Assembly (NCBI GenBank): GCA_022616415.1
Contig: JAKEEU010000035.1
Coordinates: forward strand, 1 to 64,000
Source of the DNA: Candidatus Zhuqueibacterota bacterium
GTDB taxonomy: Bacteria; Zhuqueibacterota; Zhuqueibacteria; Zhuqueibacterales; Zhuqueibacteraceae
Length of the DNA: 64,000 nucleotides
Direction of reading: 5' to 3'
Below, one piece after another: positions 23,349 to 34,182 of the stretch. The translations under genes were made by a program, and so were the position numbers. How positions within the stretch are numbered: position 1 is the first letter of the stretch; every line of letters starts with the position of its first letter. The notes beneath the pieces are model-generated. The model was not told where the DNA came from and ran no database searches. It saw only the letters and a program-made list of their open reading frames with translations.

Positions 23349-23567
23349 ATGAACATCTTAACGCCATACCAAGAAAGCCTATTGAGACAATGGGGAGGCT
23401 CATCTTTGAACGACGCCTTTTTTTTAACCGGAGGCACGGCGTTGAGCGTCTTTTTTCACAACAAAACCTTCAACAATCTTGCAGCCGAAACCGGCTTTAC
23501 ACCTCTTTGTCGGTTCTGTGCGCCGATCTCAAACGCCATACGCCATTGTTTCATCAAAACGCTATAG
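23349..23567 (+). pseudogene. Truncated AbiEii-family nucleotidyltransferase toxin
   Basis: The first 35-40 codons (MNILTPYQESLLRQWGG, then FFLTGGTALSVFF) are the N-terminus of AbiEii proteins, including the GGTAL nucleotide-binding turn. From about codon 37 the frame runs antisense through the end of the downstream minus-strand gene (23456 onward), and the Asp-containing catalytic motif (D-L-D) is missing. The toxin is therefore cut off by the junction with the neighbouring gene. Confidence 0.7.
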
Positions 23568-26018
23568 CCCTCCATCAAGCTGTTCTTGGGATCATAAATA
23601 TGAGTGGCCTCCGAAGTCACGCCGTTCAGCTCGACGACTTTGAAGCCGGCGCCGTTTTTAATCTCGTCAAGCGAGGGCGTGCGAATGTCGTAGCGGCCAA
23701 AGTAAAAGCCGGAAAAGCCTTGGCTGATCTCGTCGATTTTGGCTTCCAGCGCCGGGGTTTTGAGGGGCTCGCCGTTGAGAAACATGGCGCCGCGGCAATG
23801 TGTGCCGACCTCGACTAATTTGACTTTCTCGCCTTTGGGGGGAACATGGTACAAATTTTTTTCGTGCTTTTGCAAATGCAAGCGCGCCATGCACACCGCG
23901 CGATCGTCGGCGAGAATCAACTCTTCCAGCGTGCGTTTCCCATCGCCCACGACTGAAATCAATCGCTTGTCAGTAATCGAGTAAATAAAGCCTTTGTCAG
24001 TGTCAGGGTAGCGCACGTAAAAAACTCCGAATTCGTGGCCATCAACATATTCCTGCACAATCACATCAAAATCGGCACTCGCCAGGCATTCTTCCAACTG
24101 CTGTTGTGAGCGCGCGATGGTTACGCCGGCGCCACGTTCGCCTTGGTCGGGTTTGATGACGATGGGCAGCATCAAATGATTCGCCGCCATAAATTCGCGG
24201 ACGCGTTGCAAGCGCTCGTCTTTCGGCAAGCTGCTTTTGATCATAATATGACGCGCAAGAAATCCGTCCGCGCTTGCCAGGCCTTGCAAAATCGCCGATT
24301 TGGATTCACCGATGAATCCGCTCTCCGGAATCGCCGGATTGACGGCGGTGAATAGCGTCAAACAACGATGTTTGATGCCGAGATAAATGATATAGATCAC
24401 GATTGGAATGTAGAAAAACCACAGCGGCCAAAACTCCCAGCGCGTCAAGCGACGATACGAAGAGAGCAGGAGCCGCCGCCCTTTGTAATTGAACAGGGGA
24501 ATGACGAGCTTGAAAAACGCATAGATCGCCACAACCGTGACGATGCCGGCAATGACCGCAAAATTTTTATAGGCCGTCATCAATGCAAAAGCCTTTTCAC
24601 CGATAAACATGGAGATGCCGACGAGCAACGGCGTCCAAATGGCCGCGGCGAGCAAAAAGTACAAGGAAAAACTCCAGAAATTCGTGCGCAGAACGCCGGC
24701 GGTAAAATATGTCGGCAAACGGCTGCCGGGCACAAAGCGGCTGAGCAGGATGATCTTTTTGCCCTGGCGGTTAAACCATTCGGTACTGCGCCGGATGTCG
24801 TCTTCCGAAATGAACCATTTCAAAGGCGCGCGAGTCACCGCTGCTCGCCCGAGCCCTCTTCCCGCCCAAAACAGCATCAAATCGCCAAAATAAATCCCCC
24901 ACAAACAGGCGAGCGTTCCGGATAAAAAACCGATGGTGCCGTGCGCAATCATCAGGCCGGCGCCGATACAAGCCAAATCTTCGCTCACCAACGTTGCGGC
25001 AGCGATCAAGAGCATGAGCACGATCAAACCGATGCCGCCCGCCATCGGACTGTTCTTTGGATCAAACGGCATTGTCGAGGAGGCGACTCGTTCAGGATCA
25101 GCCGCCGCGCGCGTCGTTGCCTTTCCGGCTTCGACTTCGCCTACAAAGCGTGTGATGTCCGGCACGACCCATTGCCAGCGCATGAAGGCGAGACCGTGTC
25201 CGGTCGGATATGTTTTCAATTCGCTCTGCGGCACGATCCGATAATGTTCGGCAGCAACGGCATAAGGCACCAGCTCATCGCTTTGACCATGCAGAATGAG
25301 CATCGGGCCGCCGTACTTCAACAGATCATTTCGCAGCGGGCGTTGATCCGAATCATAAAAATTGCGGGCGTAACGCGTGTTGAGCATTGAGCGATCCATG
25401 CTTCCAAAATGTGGAAATGCTTCTTGCAAGAGCCAGAGCAAGCCAAGCTGCAAGCCATGAACGGCATGATTCAAATGATAGTCGCCGAGCAGCTCCAATT
25501 CCTGCACGCCGATGGCGGAGAGCATAATGAGCGAAGCAATTCTTTTGGGCGCGATAGCCGCCATGTTGATGGCGACGCCACCGCTCATGCTATAAGCCAC
25601 CACATGCGCTTTGCCAACTTTCAAGCTATCCATGAGCTGCAAAATGTATCGGGCGTGGCTGCGAATGGAGTAATCCGGAATGTGCGCCGACGAGGCGCTA
25701 AAACCAGGCAGATCGGGAACGAGCACGCGGCAGGTTTTGCCGAGCGCAGGCCCAAGATCGTCGAAGGTTTCCGACCCCATCGGGCTGCCGTGGAGCAAAA
25801 TCAGAATCGGGAGAGAATCTTTTGCGGCGGGGGCAAATTCGCGATAGGCTAATTTCACGGCTTGGTCTTTTGGCGCATCGCCATCAACCGCTTTCACACG
25901 AACCAACTTTGTGCCATTAGTCAGCGGCGCTTCGGCAGGCATATTACGGCGCACCAAATGGGAAAGCGCCAACAAAATCACATAAACGGCGAGAAACACT
26001 AAACGCCAATGTCTTACG

Positions 26019-26035
<17 letters not shown>
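23456..26035 (-). CDS. Alpha/beta hydrolase - DedA - ATP-grasp triple fusion
   Basis: An 859-residue membrane protein with three parts. After an N-terminal helix comes an alpha/beta hydrolase (about 60-310) with LLHGSPMG, nucleophile Ser151 in YSMSGG, Asp253 in GQSDELVP and His280 in GHGLAF. Then a DedA/SNARE-associated membrane domain (about 330-550) with YFGDLMLFWAGRGLG and SRFVPGSRLPTYFTAG, the latter containing the conserved DedA Arg-Pro-Gly. Two more helices follow, then an ATP-grasp domain (about 600-840) with IVIKPDQGERGAGVTI, VIVQEYVDGHEFGVF and FKVVELNGVTSE, like D-Ala-D-Ala ligases. All active-site motifs look intact. The start at 26035 overlaps glpD by 17 bp, so the two are co-transcribed. 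A role in envelope or lipid chemistry is inferred. Confidence 0.85.
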
Positions 26036-27590
<1,555 letters not shown>

Positions 27591-27699
27591 GGCACTTCTG
27601 CTCAACAAGCGAAAATTCTACGAAAATCGCTCTTGACCGCATGGTTTGTAATGATTATATTGTTTTGTGCGCGAACATTTTCTCATTTGGAGATTAACC

Positions 27700-27987
27700 A
27701 TGAAAATAGAACTCCCTATTGATTATTTTGAAGAAGATGGTACGATAGTCGCCTTATGCCCAACCTTACAGGTATCGAGTTTTGGCGATACCCTGGACGA
27801 AGCTGAAAAAAGCATCAAAGAGGCGCTAGAGCTTTTCATCGAAGGTTGTGAAACCCTCGGCACGATCAACGAGGTGTTGGAAGAATCCGGATTCAGAAAA
27901 ATCGGTGACAAATGGGTTCCTCGCAAGCCTATTAAAACGAAGAAAACGACATTGCAACGTGCAACAGGAGCCGCTTTCTATGTCTAA
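27700..27987 (+). CDS. hicB: HicB family antitoxin
   Basis: A 95-residue antitoxin with the partially degraded RNase-H-like HicB fold: YFEEDGTIVALCPTLQVSSFGDTLDEAEKSIKEALELF covers residues about 9-46. It should bind the HicA toxin encoded next to it. The ATG at 27700 follows TTTGGAGATTAACC. Its end overlaps the hicA start by 8 bp, so the two are translated together. HicB-before-HicA order is the reverse of the classic hicAB operon but is common. Confidence 0.88.
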   Translation: MKIELPIDYFEEDGTIVALCPTLQVSSFGDTLDEAEKSIKEALELFIEGCETLGTINEVLEESGFRKIGDKWVPRKPIKTKKTTLQRATGAAFYV

Positions 27988-28213
27988 GCTGACGCCGGTT
28001 CACTATGAAAAGCTGATCAAAGTTTTTGAGCTGGATGGGTTCCGGATTGCACGAAAACGCGGCGACCACATTATGATGACCAAACCAGGGGTCAGGCGTC
28101 CAGTAGTCATCAAAACCAGCCCGAGAGAAGTACCTGTCACACATATCAAAACCAACCTCAGTTCGGCAGGAATGTCACGTGAAAGATATTTTGAGCTGTT
28201 AGAGCAGTTATAA
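27980..28213 (+). CDS. hicA: HicA family toxin (YcfA-like)
   Basis: A 77-residue protein with the double-stranded-RNA-binding-like fold of HicA: LIKVFELDGFRIARKRGDHIMMTKPG, with the catalytic His in GDHIMM, then VVIKTSPREVPVTHIKTNL. HicA cleaves mRNA when free of HicB. The ATG overlaps hicB; GCAACAGGAGCCG supplies a ribosome site inside hicB. All conserved positions seem present, so this pair is probably active, unlike several other TA remnants in the window. Confidence 0.88.
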   Translation: MSKLTPVHYEKLIKVFELDGFRIARKRGDHIMMTKPGVRRPVVIKTSPREVPVTHIKTNLSSAGMSRERYFELLEQL

Positions 28214-28219
28214 ACTTTC

Positions 28220-30889
28220 TTATTCCTTTTTCTTTCTTATTTCTTCGACGACTCTTTCAATCCCCTCCGCCACATTTCGCCATGCCGAATCTTTGTCCGC
28301 CCATTTTTTGACCGCCTTGCCAGCTTTGGGTAAAGCTTGCAACTTGGCAAATGGAGCTTTGTGCCAATTGCAATCGCGCACGATGACGGGAATCACTCGC
28401 GCCTCGTCTTTTTCATGGCGTTCCAATGCTCGCTTCATTTCGATCTCGTAGCAATAATCCGAAGCGATGAAATCAGCGCTCACGAGCAGGAGAATGATGT
28501 CTGCGCGTTCCAGGTTGTTATCGATCTTACGTTTCCACTCCTCGCCGGCTTCGATCTTGCGGTCGTGCCAAGTCTCAATCAATCCCTGGCGTTGCAAGAG
28601 CTTGAGGTGGATCTCCAGTTCATTGCGCTGTCTCTCGTCTTTGTGCGTATAGCTAATGAAAAGTCGTACCGGCACCGGCACCATTATCGTGACGTAATTA
28701 AACTGGGGGCGTCGACCGGTTCTCTCTCTTCGTACCATAACCGTACCTTGCAGATCCACACCATTGAGCAACATTTGCACGTCAAGATTGAGCACTTGCT
28801 CGCCCACCACTTTTTTCAACTCCTTCTCTCCTTGCTCCTCCATAATCTGAAGCTCACGATAAGGCACGACTACATGCGGATATTCCGGCAATGGCACCAT
28901 CTCGACCGGCGGTGATTTGAAAATGTCACGATGAATGCGCTCGAAATCGGAGCGAATAATCGCCAACAGGCGACCGCGACTGGCAGCAGGGCCAAGAACT
29001 GAGATGAACACCTTCTTTTCATGCACATCGGCTTTCACCAGCGCGCGATTGGCTTCAAACTTTAGAATCACGCCTGTGCGCCAGCGTGACAAGCCTTCGC
29101 TCAACATGTGCGTGCGCACGATAAAACGCGGCAGCAAGCCTTCCGGCAAGATGGGGTAATGATATTCAAAATTCAGGCAGGACTGGGGCGGAAACTCTTT
29201 CGTATCCACAGGCTCTTGTTTGTCAAGCAATTCCGGAATCAAGTAACGTGTATCGTCATCGGGAAAACTAAAACAAAGCTCGAACTTCTTCATCAAGTCA
29301 AACAAAAAGCAATGCATGCGGGATGGATACTTTTTACTATCAAGAATTGAGGGGATATTTTTCAAATGAATAACGCCCTTTTGTTTCGCCAGCCTCTCTG
29401 CATTCAGAATTTTATAAATGCCATTGGTGACCCAATGCGGATTCAGCACGTGCGTATCTTGCAAGCGTGGGTCATCTTTGTAATTCAGAGCAATACCGAG
29501 ACTGTGCAAATAGAAGGCGAGTTTTTCCTGCGCGGCGGCATCCTTTTCGCCATTTTTCGCGCAGACTTTGCAGTATTCTTCGAAGCTGAGGTAGTTCTTT
29601 TTCATTCCTGCAAGCTGGTCTTTAATGTTGAACCAACTCGCCGGAAAAGCATCGCGCAAATGCTCCAGCCGATCCGTTTCTTTTTTGATGATTTTGTGCA
29701 ATTCTTTGATGCCAATGTGATCCTTGCAATCCGTTGCAATGAAAGCGCGAATGGCGGGATATTTTTGCTGCAGGGCGCGACGATTAAGATCAAAGGGATG
29801 TTCTTTGATCTTGTTCAACACCACGATCACCGGCGAGTCGCTGCCAAAGCTTTCGATGAGCTTGAGCCAGTATTCCGCATCAGCGTCTTCGCCACCTTCG
29901 CGACCGTTGAGCACGAGCAGATAAAGACTGCGCTCGGTGAGAAAGAACTGATGCGTGGAGTGCATAATCTCCTGCCCGCCGAAATCCCAAATGTTCAGCC
30001 GCACCTCTTCGCTGTGATTGAGACGCAGCGGCCACTCGGTAATCCGAATGCCCTCGGTTTTCTTCTCATTTTTATTGAAACGATTGTGCAGCAAGCGGTT
30101 AACCAGCGACGTTTTGCCCACGCTGCCACGGCCCACGAGAATGAGCTTGGCTTCATTTAACGGCCGCCGGCCGCCCAGCATGCGGAAGTAATATTCGAGA
30201 ATCTTGCTTGGATCTGAGAGTTGAGCATCTTTTCTGAAAACATTCTCGCGAGTCGGGCCGAGTACCTCGACGGGTATGGCTAAGGCGCTATTGCCATGCA
30301 AGAAGAGAAGCCCAAGTGACTTGAGCTGGCGCAGCGACTCCGGTAGTACCGTGAGGTGGTTGTATGAGAGATCAAGCTGCTGAAGTTGCATCAACTGGCC
30401 GAGCGACTCCGGCAGCGCCATGAGTTGGTTGTTATGGAGATCAAGTATAAGAAGTTGCGTCAATTGGCCGAGCGACTTCGGCAGCGTCGTGAGTTGGTTG
30501 TTCGAGAGACGAAGCTCTACAAGCTGCGTCAACTGGCCGAGCGATTTCGGCAACACCGTGAATTGATTAGCGGAAAGATAAAGCCTCTGAAGTTGCGTCA
30601 ATTTGCCGAGCCACTCTGGTAGCGCCGTGAGTTTGTTATCAGAAAGATCAAGCCACCCAAGCTGCGTCAACTGGCCGAGCCACTCCGGCAACACCGTGAG
30701 TTGAGTGTTATAGAGATTAAGCGCCTGAAGCTGCATCAACTGGCCGAGTGCCTCCGGCAATTCCGTCAAGCCAAGTCCCGACAAATCTAATTCAGTCGCA
30801 TCGGTTTCGCGGGCCTGCTCAATGCGCGTCAAAGCTTCGGAAAAGGCATCGGCATTCGGTTTATTTTCGGCCGGAGGTTTTCTGCTCAT
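28220..30889 (-). CDS. Roco protein: LRR - Roc GTPase - COR - TIR
   Basis: An 889-residue multidomain protein. Residues about 33-215 hold seven to eight leucine-rich repeats of about 23 residues (L-P-x-x-L-G-Q-L-x-x-L type). A Roc GTPase follows with P-loop GRGSVGKT (253-260), switch WDFGGQE and a VVLNKIKE base-specificity motif. A COR segment follows (about 430-700). The last 130 residues are a TIR domain starting RLFISYTHKDERQRNEL, with SDYCYEIEMKRAL containing the candidate catalytic Glu. TIR domains often cleave NAD, so this may be a sensor-effector of a defence or signalling system, like plant NLRs. It is flanked by hicBA and an ATPase. The ATG at 30889 follows CAGGAACAACAACC. Confidence 0.9.
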   Translation of the reverse strand: MSRKPPAENKPNADAFSEALTRIEQARETDATELDLSGLGLTELPEALGQLMQLQALNLYNTQLTVLPEWLGQLTQLGWLDLSDNKLTALPEWLGKLTQLQRLYLSANQFTVLPKSLGQLTQLVELRLSNNQLTTLPKSLGQLTQLLILDLHNNQLMALPESLGQLMQLQQLDLSYNHLTVLPESLRQLKSLGLLFLHGNSALAIPVEVLGPTRENVFRKDAQLSDPSKILEYYFRMLGGRRPLNEAKLILVGRGSVGKTSLVNRLLHNRFNKNEKKTEGIRITEWPLRLNHSEEVRLNIWDFGGQEIMHSTHQFFLTERSLYLLVLNGREGGEDADAEYWLKLIESFGSDSPVIVVLNKIKEHPFDLNRRALQQKYPAIRAFIATDCKDHIGIKELHKIIKKETDRLEHLRDAFPASWFNIKDQLAGMKKNYLSFEEYCKVCAKNGEKDAAAQEKLAFYLHSLGIALNYKDDPRLQDTHVLNPHWVTNGIYKILNAERLAKQKGVIHLKNIPSILDSKKYPSRMHCFLFDLMKKFELCFSFPDDDTRYLIPELLDKQEPVDTKEFPPQSCLNFEYHYPILPEGLLPRFIVRTHMLSEGLSRWRTGVILKFEANRALVKADVHEKKVFISVLGPAASRGRLLAIIRSDFERIHRDIFKSPPVEMVPLPEYPHVVVPYRELQIMEEQGEKELKKVVGEQVLNLDVQMLLNGVDLQGTVMVRRERTGRRPQFNYVTIMVPVPVRLFISYTHKDERQRNELEIHLKLLQRQGLIETWHDRKIEAGEEWKRKIDNNLERADIILLLVSADFIASDYCYEIEMKRALERHEKDEARVIPVIVRDCNWHKAPFAKLQALPKAGKAVKKWADKDSAWRNVAEGIERVVEEIRKKKE

Positions 30890-30915
30890 GGTTGTTGTTC
30901 CTGCTTTTTCAAAAA

Positions 30916-32043
30916 TCAAATCCCCACAAAATCGCCATAATTCTGGCTATCGATAAACTCAACGTGGCTTCCCGCATAAGTATCCAGAAAAATTTGGGGC
31001 GCACGTCGCTTACCGCCTTTCCATTTAAACTCAAAACCCGTGAGCACACCGCCGCGCTCTTCGAGATAGTCGATTTCCTGCTGTTGATGCGTCCGCCAAA
31101 AATGCACATTAACATGGTTGCCTTGGTTGAAATTTCTCTTCATCCGCTCGCTGATCATAAAGTTTTCCCACAACAGCCCAATATCCTGCCGGAATGACAG
31201 CGGATTGAAATTATTGATCAAGGCGTTGCGGATGCCGGTGTCGTAAAAATAAATCTTGCGCAGCTTCGTCAACTCACTACGCAGATTTCGGCTGAATGGC
31301 GACAGGCGAAAGACGACGAACGCCTTTTCCAGAAGCTGGATATAGTTGGCGACCGTGTCTTTGTTGACTCCGAGCAAATTGGCCAGTTCAGTGTAAGAGA
31401 CTTCGCTGCCGATTTGCAACGCCAAAGCGACCAGCAGCTTTTCGAGCAGATCGGGACGCTTGAGGCTTTGATATTGCAAAACGTCTTTGTAAAGATAGCT
31501 GCTCGCCAGGCTTTTCAACAGAGTTTCAGCTTCATCGGGCTTTTCCACAATCTCCGGATACATCCCAAAGATCATCCTTTTTTCGAGCAGCCGGTTGATC
31601 TCGATCTTTGAATATTTCCGGCGCAATTCGGCAAGCGCAAAGGGGAAAAGCTGAAACTCGTACTTTCTGCCGGTCAGCGGCTCGATGATTTCATTCGATA
31701 AGTCAAGAGAAGAAGACCCCGTGGCGACGACTTGGCGATCCGGAAAATTGTCGACAAATAACTTCAACGTGACGCCGATATTCTTGACGCGTTGTGCTTC
31801 GTCAATGAAGATAATTTTTTTGCGGCCGATCAGCTCTTTCAATCCGGTTGAGGTGACTCCCGTCAGTGTTGCTCTGAAATCAGGTTCATCACAATTAAGA
31901 TACAGCACCTCCGGTTCGGAAAATTTTTTCTGAATTTCTCGAATCATCGTCGTTTTGCCGACTTGACGCGCGCCGTAAATAATGACGGCTTTGCCCTTGA
32001 ACAAGCATTTTTCGATTTGGCTTTGAATGGCTCGTTGAATCAT
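30916..32043 (-). CDS. AAA ATPase with DUF4143 domain
   Basis: A 375-residue ATPase of the AAA_14/DUF4143 type: Walker A IIYGARQVGKTT (about 21-32), Walker B IIFIDEAQRV, sensor VVATGSSSLDL, a winged-helix-like region (YTELANLLGVNKDTVANYIQLLEKA) and the C-terminal restriction-like DUF4143 fold (WENFMISE, FWRTHQQQEIDYLEE, GFEFKWKGGKR). Such ATPases are frequent in mobile or conflict-related regions; their function is not well known. The start follows AGGATACTTGC. An 8-bp inverted repeat lies just upstream. The Roco gene starts 27 bp after its stop on the same strand. Confidence 0.88.
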   Translation of the reverse strand: MIQRAIQSQIEKCLFKGKAVIIYGARQVGKTTMIREIQKKFSEPEVLYLNCDEPDFRATLTGVTSTGLKELIGRKKIIFIDEAQRVKNIGVTLKLFVDNFPDRQVVATGSSSLDLSNEIIEPLTGRKYEFQLFPFALAELRRKYSKIEINRLLEKRMIFGMYPEIVEKPDEAETLLKSLASSYLYKDVLQYQSLKRPDLLEKLLVALALQIGSEVSYTELANLLGVNKDTVANYIQLLEKAFVVFRLSPFSRNLRSELTKLRKIYFYDTGIRNALINNFNPLSFRQDIGLLWENFMISERMKRNFNQGNHVNVHFWRTHQQQEIDYLEERGGVLTGFEFKWKGGKRRAPQIFLDTYAGSHVEFIDSQNYGDFVGI

Positions 32044-32054
32044 GCAAGTATCCT

Positions 32055-32091
32055 AAATTAGGTAAATTGGGCTGGTGTACTGGCCTAATTT
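32055..32091. promoter_or_regulatory. 8-bp inverted repeat before the AAA/DUF4143 gene
   Basis: AAATTAGG (32055-32062) and CCTAATTT (32084-32091) flank a 21-bp spacer directly upstream of the start on the minus strand, next to an AT-rich TATAAA-like stretch. It could be a promoter operator. Confidence 0.35.
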
Positions 32092-32162
32092 ATACTAATT
32101 TCGGCTATTTTGCAAGAGTTTTTGTCAAATCGCTCGTTTTGCCCTTCGCGACTTGCCCTTTG

Positions 32163-33743
32163 CTACTTCTGCTCCCGCAAAATCTCCAACGCCGCCAATC
32201 TCCCGGGCGCGCCGGTGATGCCGCCGCCGGGATGCGTGCCGGAGCCGCAATGATAATAGTTGCGAATCGGCGTGCGATATTTCGCCCATCCCGCCGCGGG
32301 CCGCAAGAAAAATAATTGCGACAACGTCAGCTCGCCTTGAAAGATGTTGCCTTGCGAGAGGCCGACGGTTTGCTCGATGTCCCACGGCGTCATCACTTGC
32401 CGGTGCAGGATGATGTTTTTGAGATTGGGAATGTATTCGGACAACGTGTTGACAACCGCCTCGCCGAGGGCTTCGCGTTTTTGCTCCCACGTGCCTTCAC
32501 GCAATTGATACGGCGCATATTGGACGAAACACGACATCACGTGCTTGCCCGGCGGCGCCATGTCGGGATCGATCATCGAGGGAAGAATGATGTCGATGTA
32601 CGGTTTCTGCGAGAAGTTGCCGTATTTCGCATCATCATAAGCGCGTTCGAGATATTCGAGGCTTGGGCTGATGGAAAACGCGCCGTGCAAATGCGGGCCA
32701 TTCCCAGGCATGCAGGCCCAATTCGGCCATGTGTCCAGCGCCAAATTCACTTTCGCTGAGGAGCCGCGAATGTTGAAACGGTGAATCGCCGTCACCAGCT
32801 CGTCCGGCAGGAGGGAGGCATCAACCAATTTGAGAAAGGTCAATTTGGGATCAAGACTCGAAACAATCACTTTGCCATAATATTCGTCGCCATTTTCCAA
32901 CGCGACGCCGGTGGCGGTTTCATTCTTCACGATCACGTTGGCGACCGGCGCGTTGCAGCGAATCTCGGCGCCAAATTCGCGCGCCGCATTCGCAATGGCG
33001 TTGGCGATGCCGCCGGCGCCGCCTTTGGCAAATCCCCAGGCGCGAAAAGAACCGTCGATCTCGCCCATATAATGATGAAGCAATACATAAGCTGTGCCCG
33101 GCGAGCGTGGGCCGAGGAATGTTCCGATAATACCGCTTGAGGAAAGTGTTGCTTTCAGCACATCGGTTTCAAACCACTCTTCCAAAAAGTCGGCGGAACT
33201 CATCGTCATCAGCTTGGTCAACAGGTAGATATTTTCTTCACCCAAACCAAGAATATGCTTGCCGAGGTTGGCGAGTCCCATCAGATCTTTGGGATGGAGT
33301 GTGGTTGGATCGGGCGGAGTGATGCCGAGCATGTATTTGACGGCTTTGGCCATGAAATACATCGAGCGGCCGTACTCATCATAAGCTTCGGCGTCGCGCT
33401 GCGAGTGCCGCGCAATATCGCGCATGGTGCGGAAGTGATCCCAATCGCGATAAAGATAGTTGCCATCCGGCGTCGGCGTCAGCGTGCTCGGCAACGGCAG
33501 AATCGTCAGGCCATGTTTGGGCAAATCGAGATCGCGAATGATCTCAGGCCGAAACAGGCTGACGACGTAGGAGAAAACAGAAAATTTGAAGCCGGGGAAA
33601 ATTTCTTCAGTCACGGAAGCGCCGCCGACGAGATGGCGGCGTTCGAGAACTAAAACTTTTTTGCCGGCGCGGGCGAGATAGGCGGCGTTGACCAGCCCGT
33701 TGTGGCCCGCGCCGATAATGATGGCGTCGTAAGCTTTAGACAT
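32163..33743 (-). CDS. FAD-dependent phytoene-desaturase-like oxidoreductase
   Basis: A 526-residue flavoprotein. The FAD dinucleotide site is DAIIIGAGHNGLVNAAYLARAG (about 6-27), followed by VLERRHLVGGASVTEE. The C-terminus GGGITGAPGRLAALEIL is the second FAD motif of the amine-oxidase/carotenoid-desaturase group. It is closest in feel to PYROXD2/all-trans-retinol-saturase-like proteins rather than true CrtI, because no carotenoid genes are near. Substrate unknown. Start ATG at 33743, ribosome site CGAGAAAGCCGC is weak. Confidence 0.85.
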   Translation of the reverse strand: MSKAYDAIIIGAGHNGLVNAAYLARAGKKVLVLERRHLVGGASVTEEIFPGFKFSVFSYVVSLFRPEIIRDLDLPKHGLTILPLPSTLTPTPDGNYLYRDWDHFRTMRDIARHSQRDAEAYDEYGRSMYFMAKAVKYMLGITPPDPTTLHPKDLMGLANLGKHILGLGEENIYLLTKLMTMSSADFLEEWFETDVLKATLSSSGIIGTFLGPRSPGTAYVLLHHYMGEIDGSFRAWGFAKGGAGGIANAIANAAREFGAEIRCNAPVANVIVKNETATGVALENGDEYYGKVIVSSLDPKLTFLKLVDASLLPDELVTAIHRFNIRGSSAKVNLALDTWPNWACMPGNGPHLHGAFSISPSLEYLERAYDDAKYGNFSQKPYIDIILPSMIDPDMAPPGKHVMSCFVQYAPYQLREGTWEQKREALGEAVVNTLSEYIPNLKNIILHRQVMTPWDIEQTVGLSQGNIFQGELTLSQLFFLRPAAGWAKYRTPIRNYYHCGSGTHPGGGITGAPGRLAALEILREQK

Positions 33744-33796
33744 GCGGCTTTCTCGAGATAATTAATGAACTCCGTGCCTTTTCAGTAAAATTTTAA

Positions 33797-33864
33797 CCGC
33801 TCATGAACACGAATGGACGCGAATATCTTTAATTAGCGGTGATTAGCGTTTATTCGTGGTTAGC
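33797..33864. repeat. Imperfect palindrome, ACGAATGGACGC family
   Basis: AACACGAATGGACGCGAAT pairs imperfectly with ATTAGCGTTTATTCGTGGTT across a short AT-rich centre. This AGCGTTTATTCGTGG type is often seen as dispersed repeats in intergenic DNA. The remaining part of the 440-bp gap (33744-34182) shows no gene. Confidence 0.6.
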
Positions 33865-34182
33865 TTTTGCGGTTGCGGCCTACTGCCATGGGCTTGTGCG
33901 CATTGGATTTTCTCGACACCAAATCCGGGCTCGAAATTGTTACAATTTAGTTGAAGGCTTTTTAAGGCGCAAGCGCAAAATTTATTTTCCGCGAAATTTG
34001 GCATGATGTTCTTGCTCCCGCTCGTGGTCCTCACTATCGTTTTGCCGCTGGGAAGCGTGCGCCAAATTTTCTTATCAAACCTCTTGTGCTTGGGCTTTTA
34101 ATTTATTATCTTGTTATCCGCAAAAAGGCTGATGATGCTCTAAACCAAAGGCATGCAAGACATATCCTGAAGAGATTCTGAC

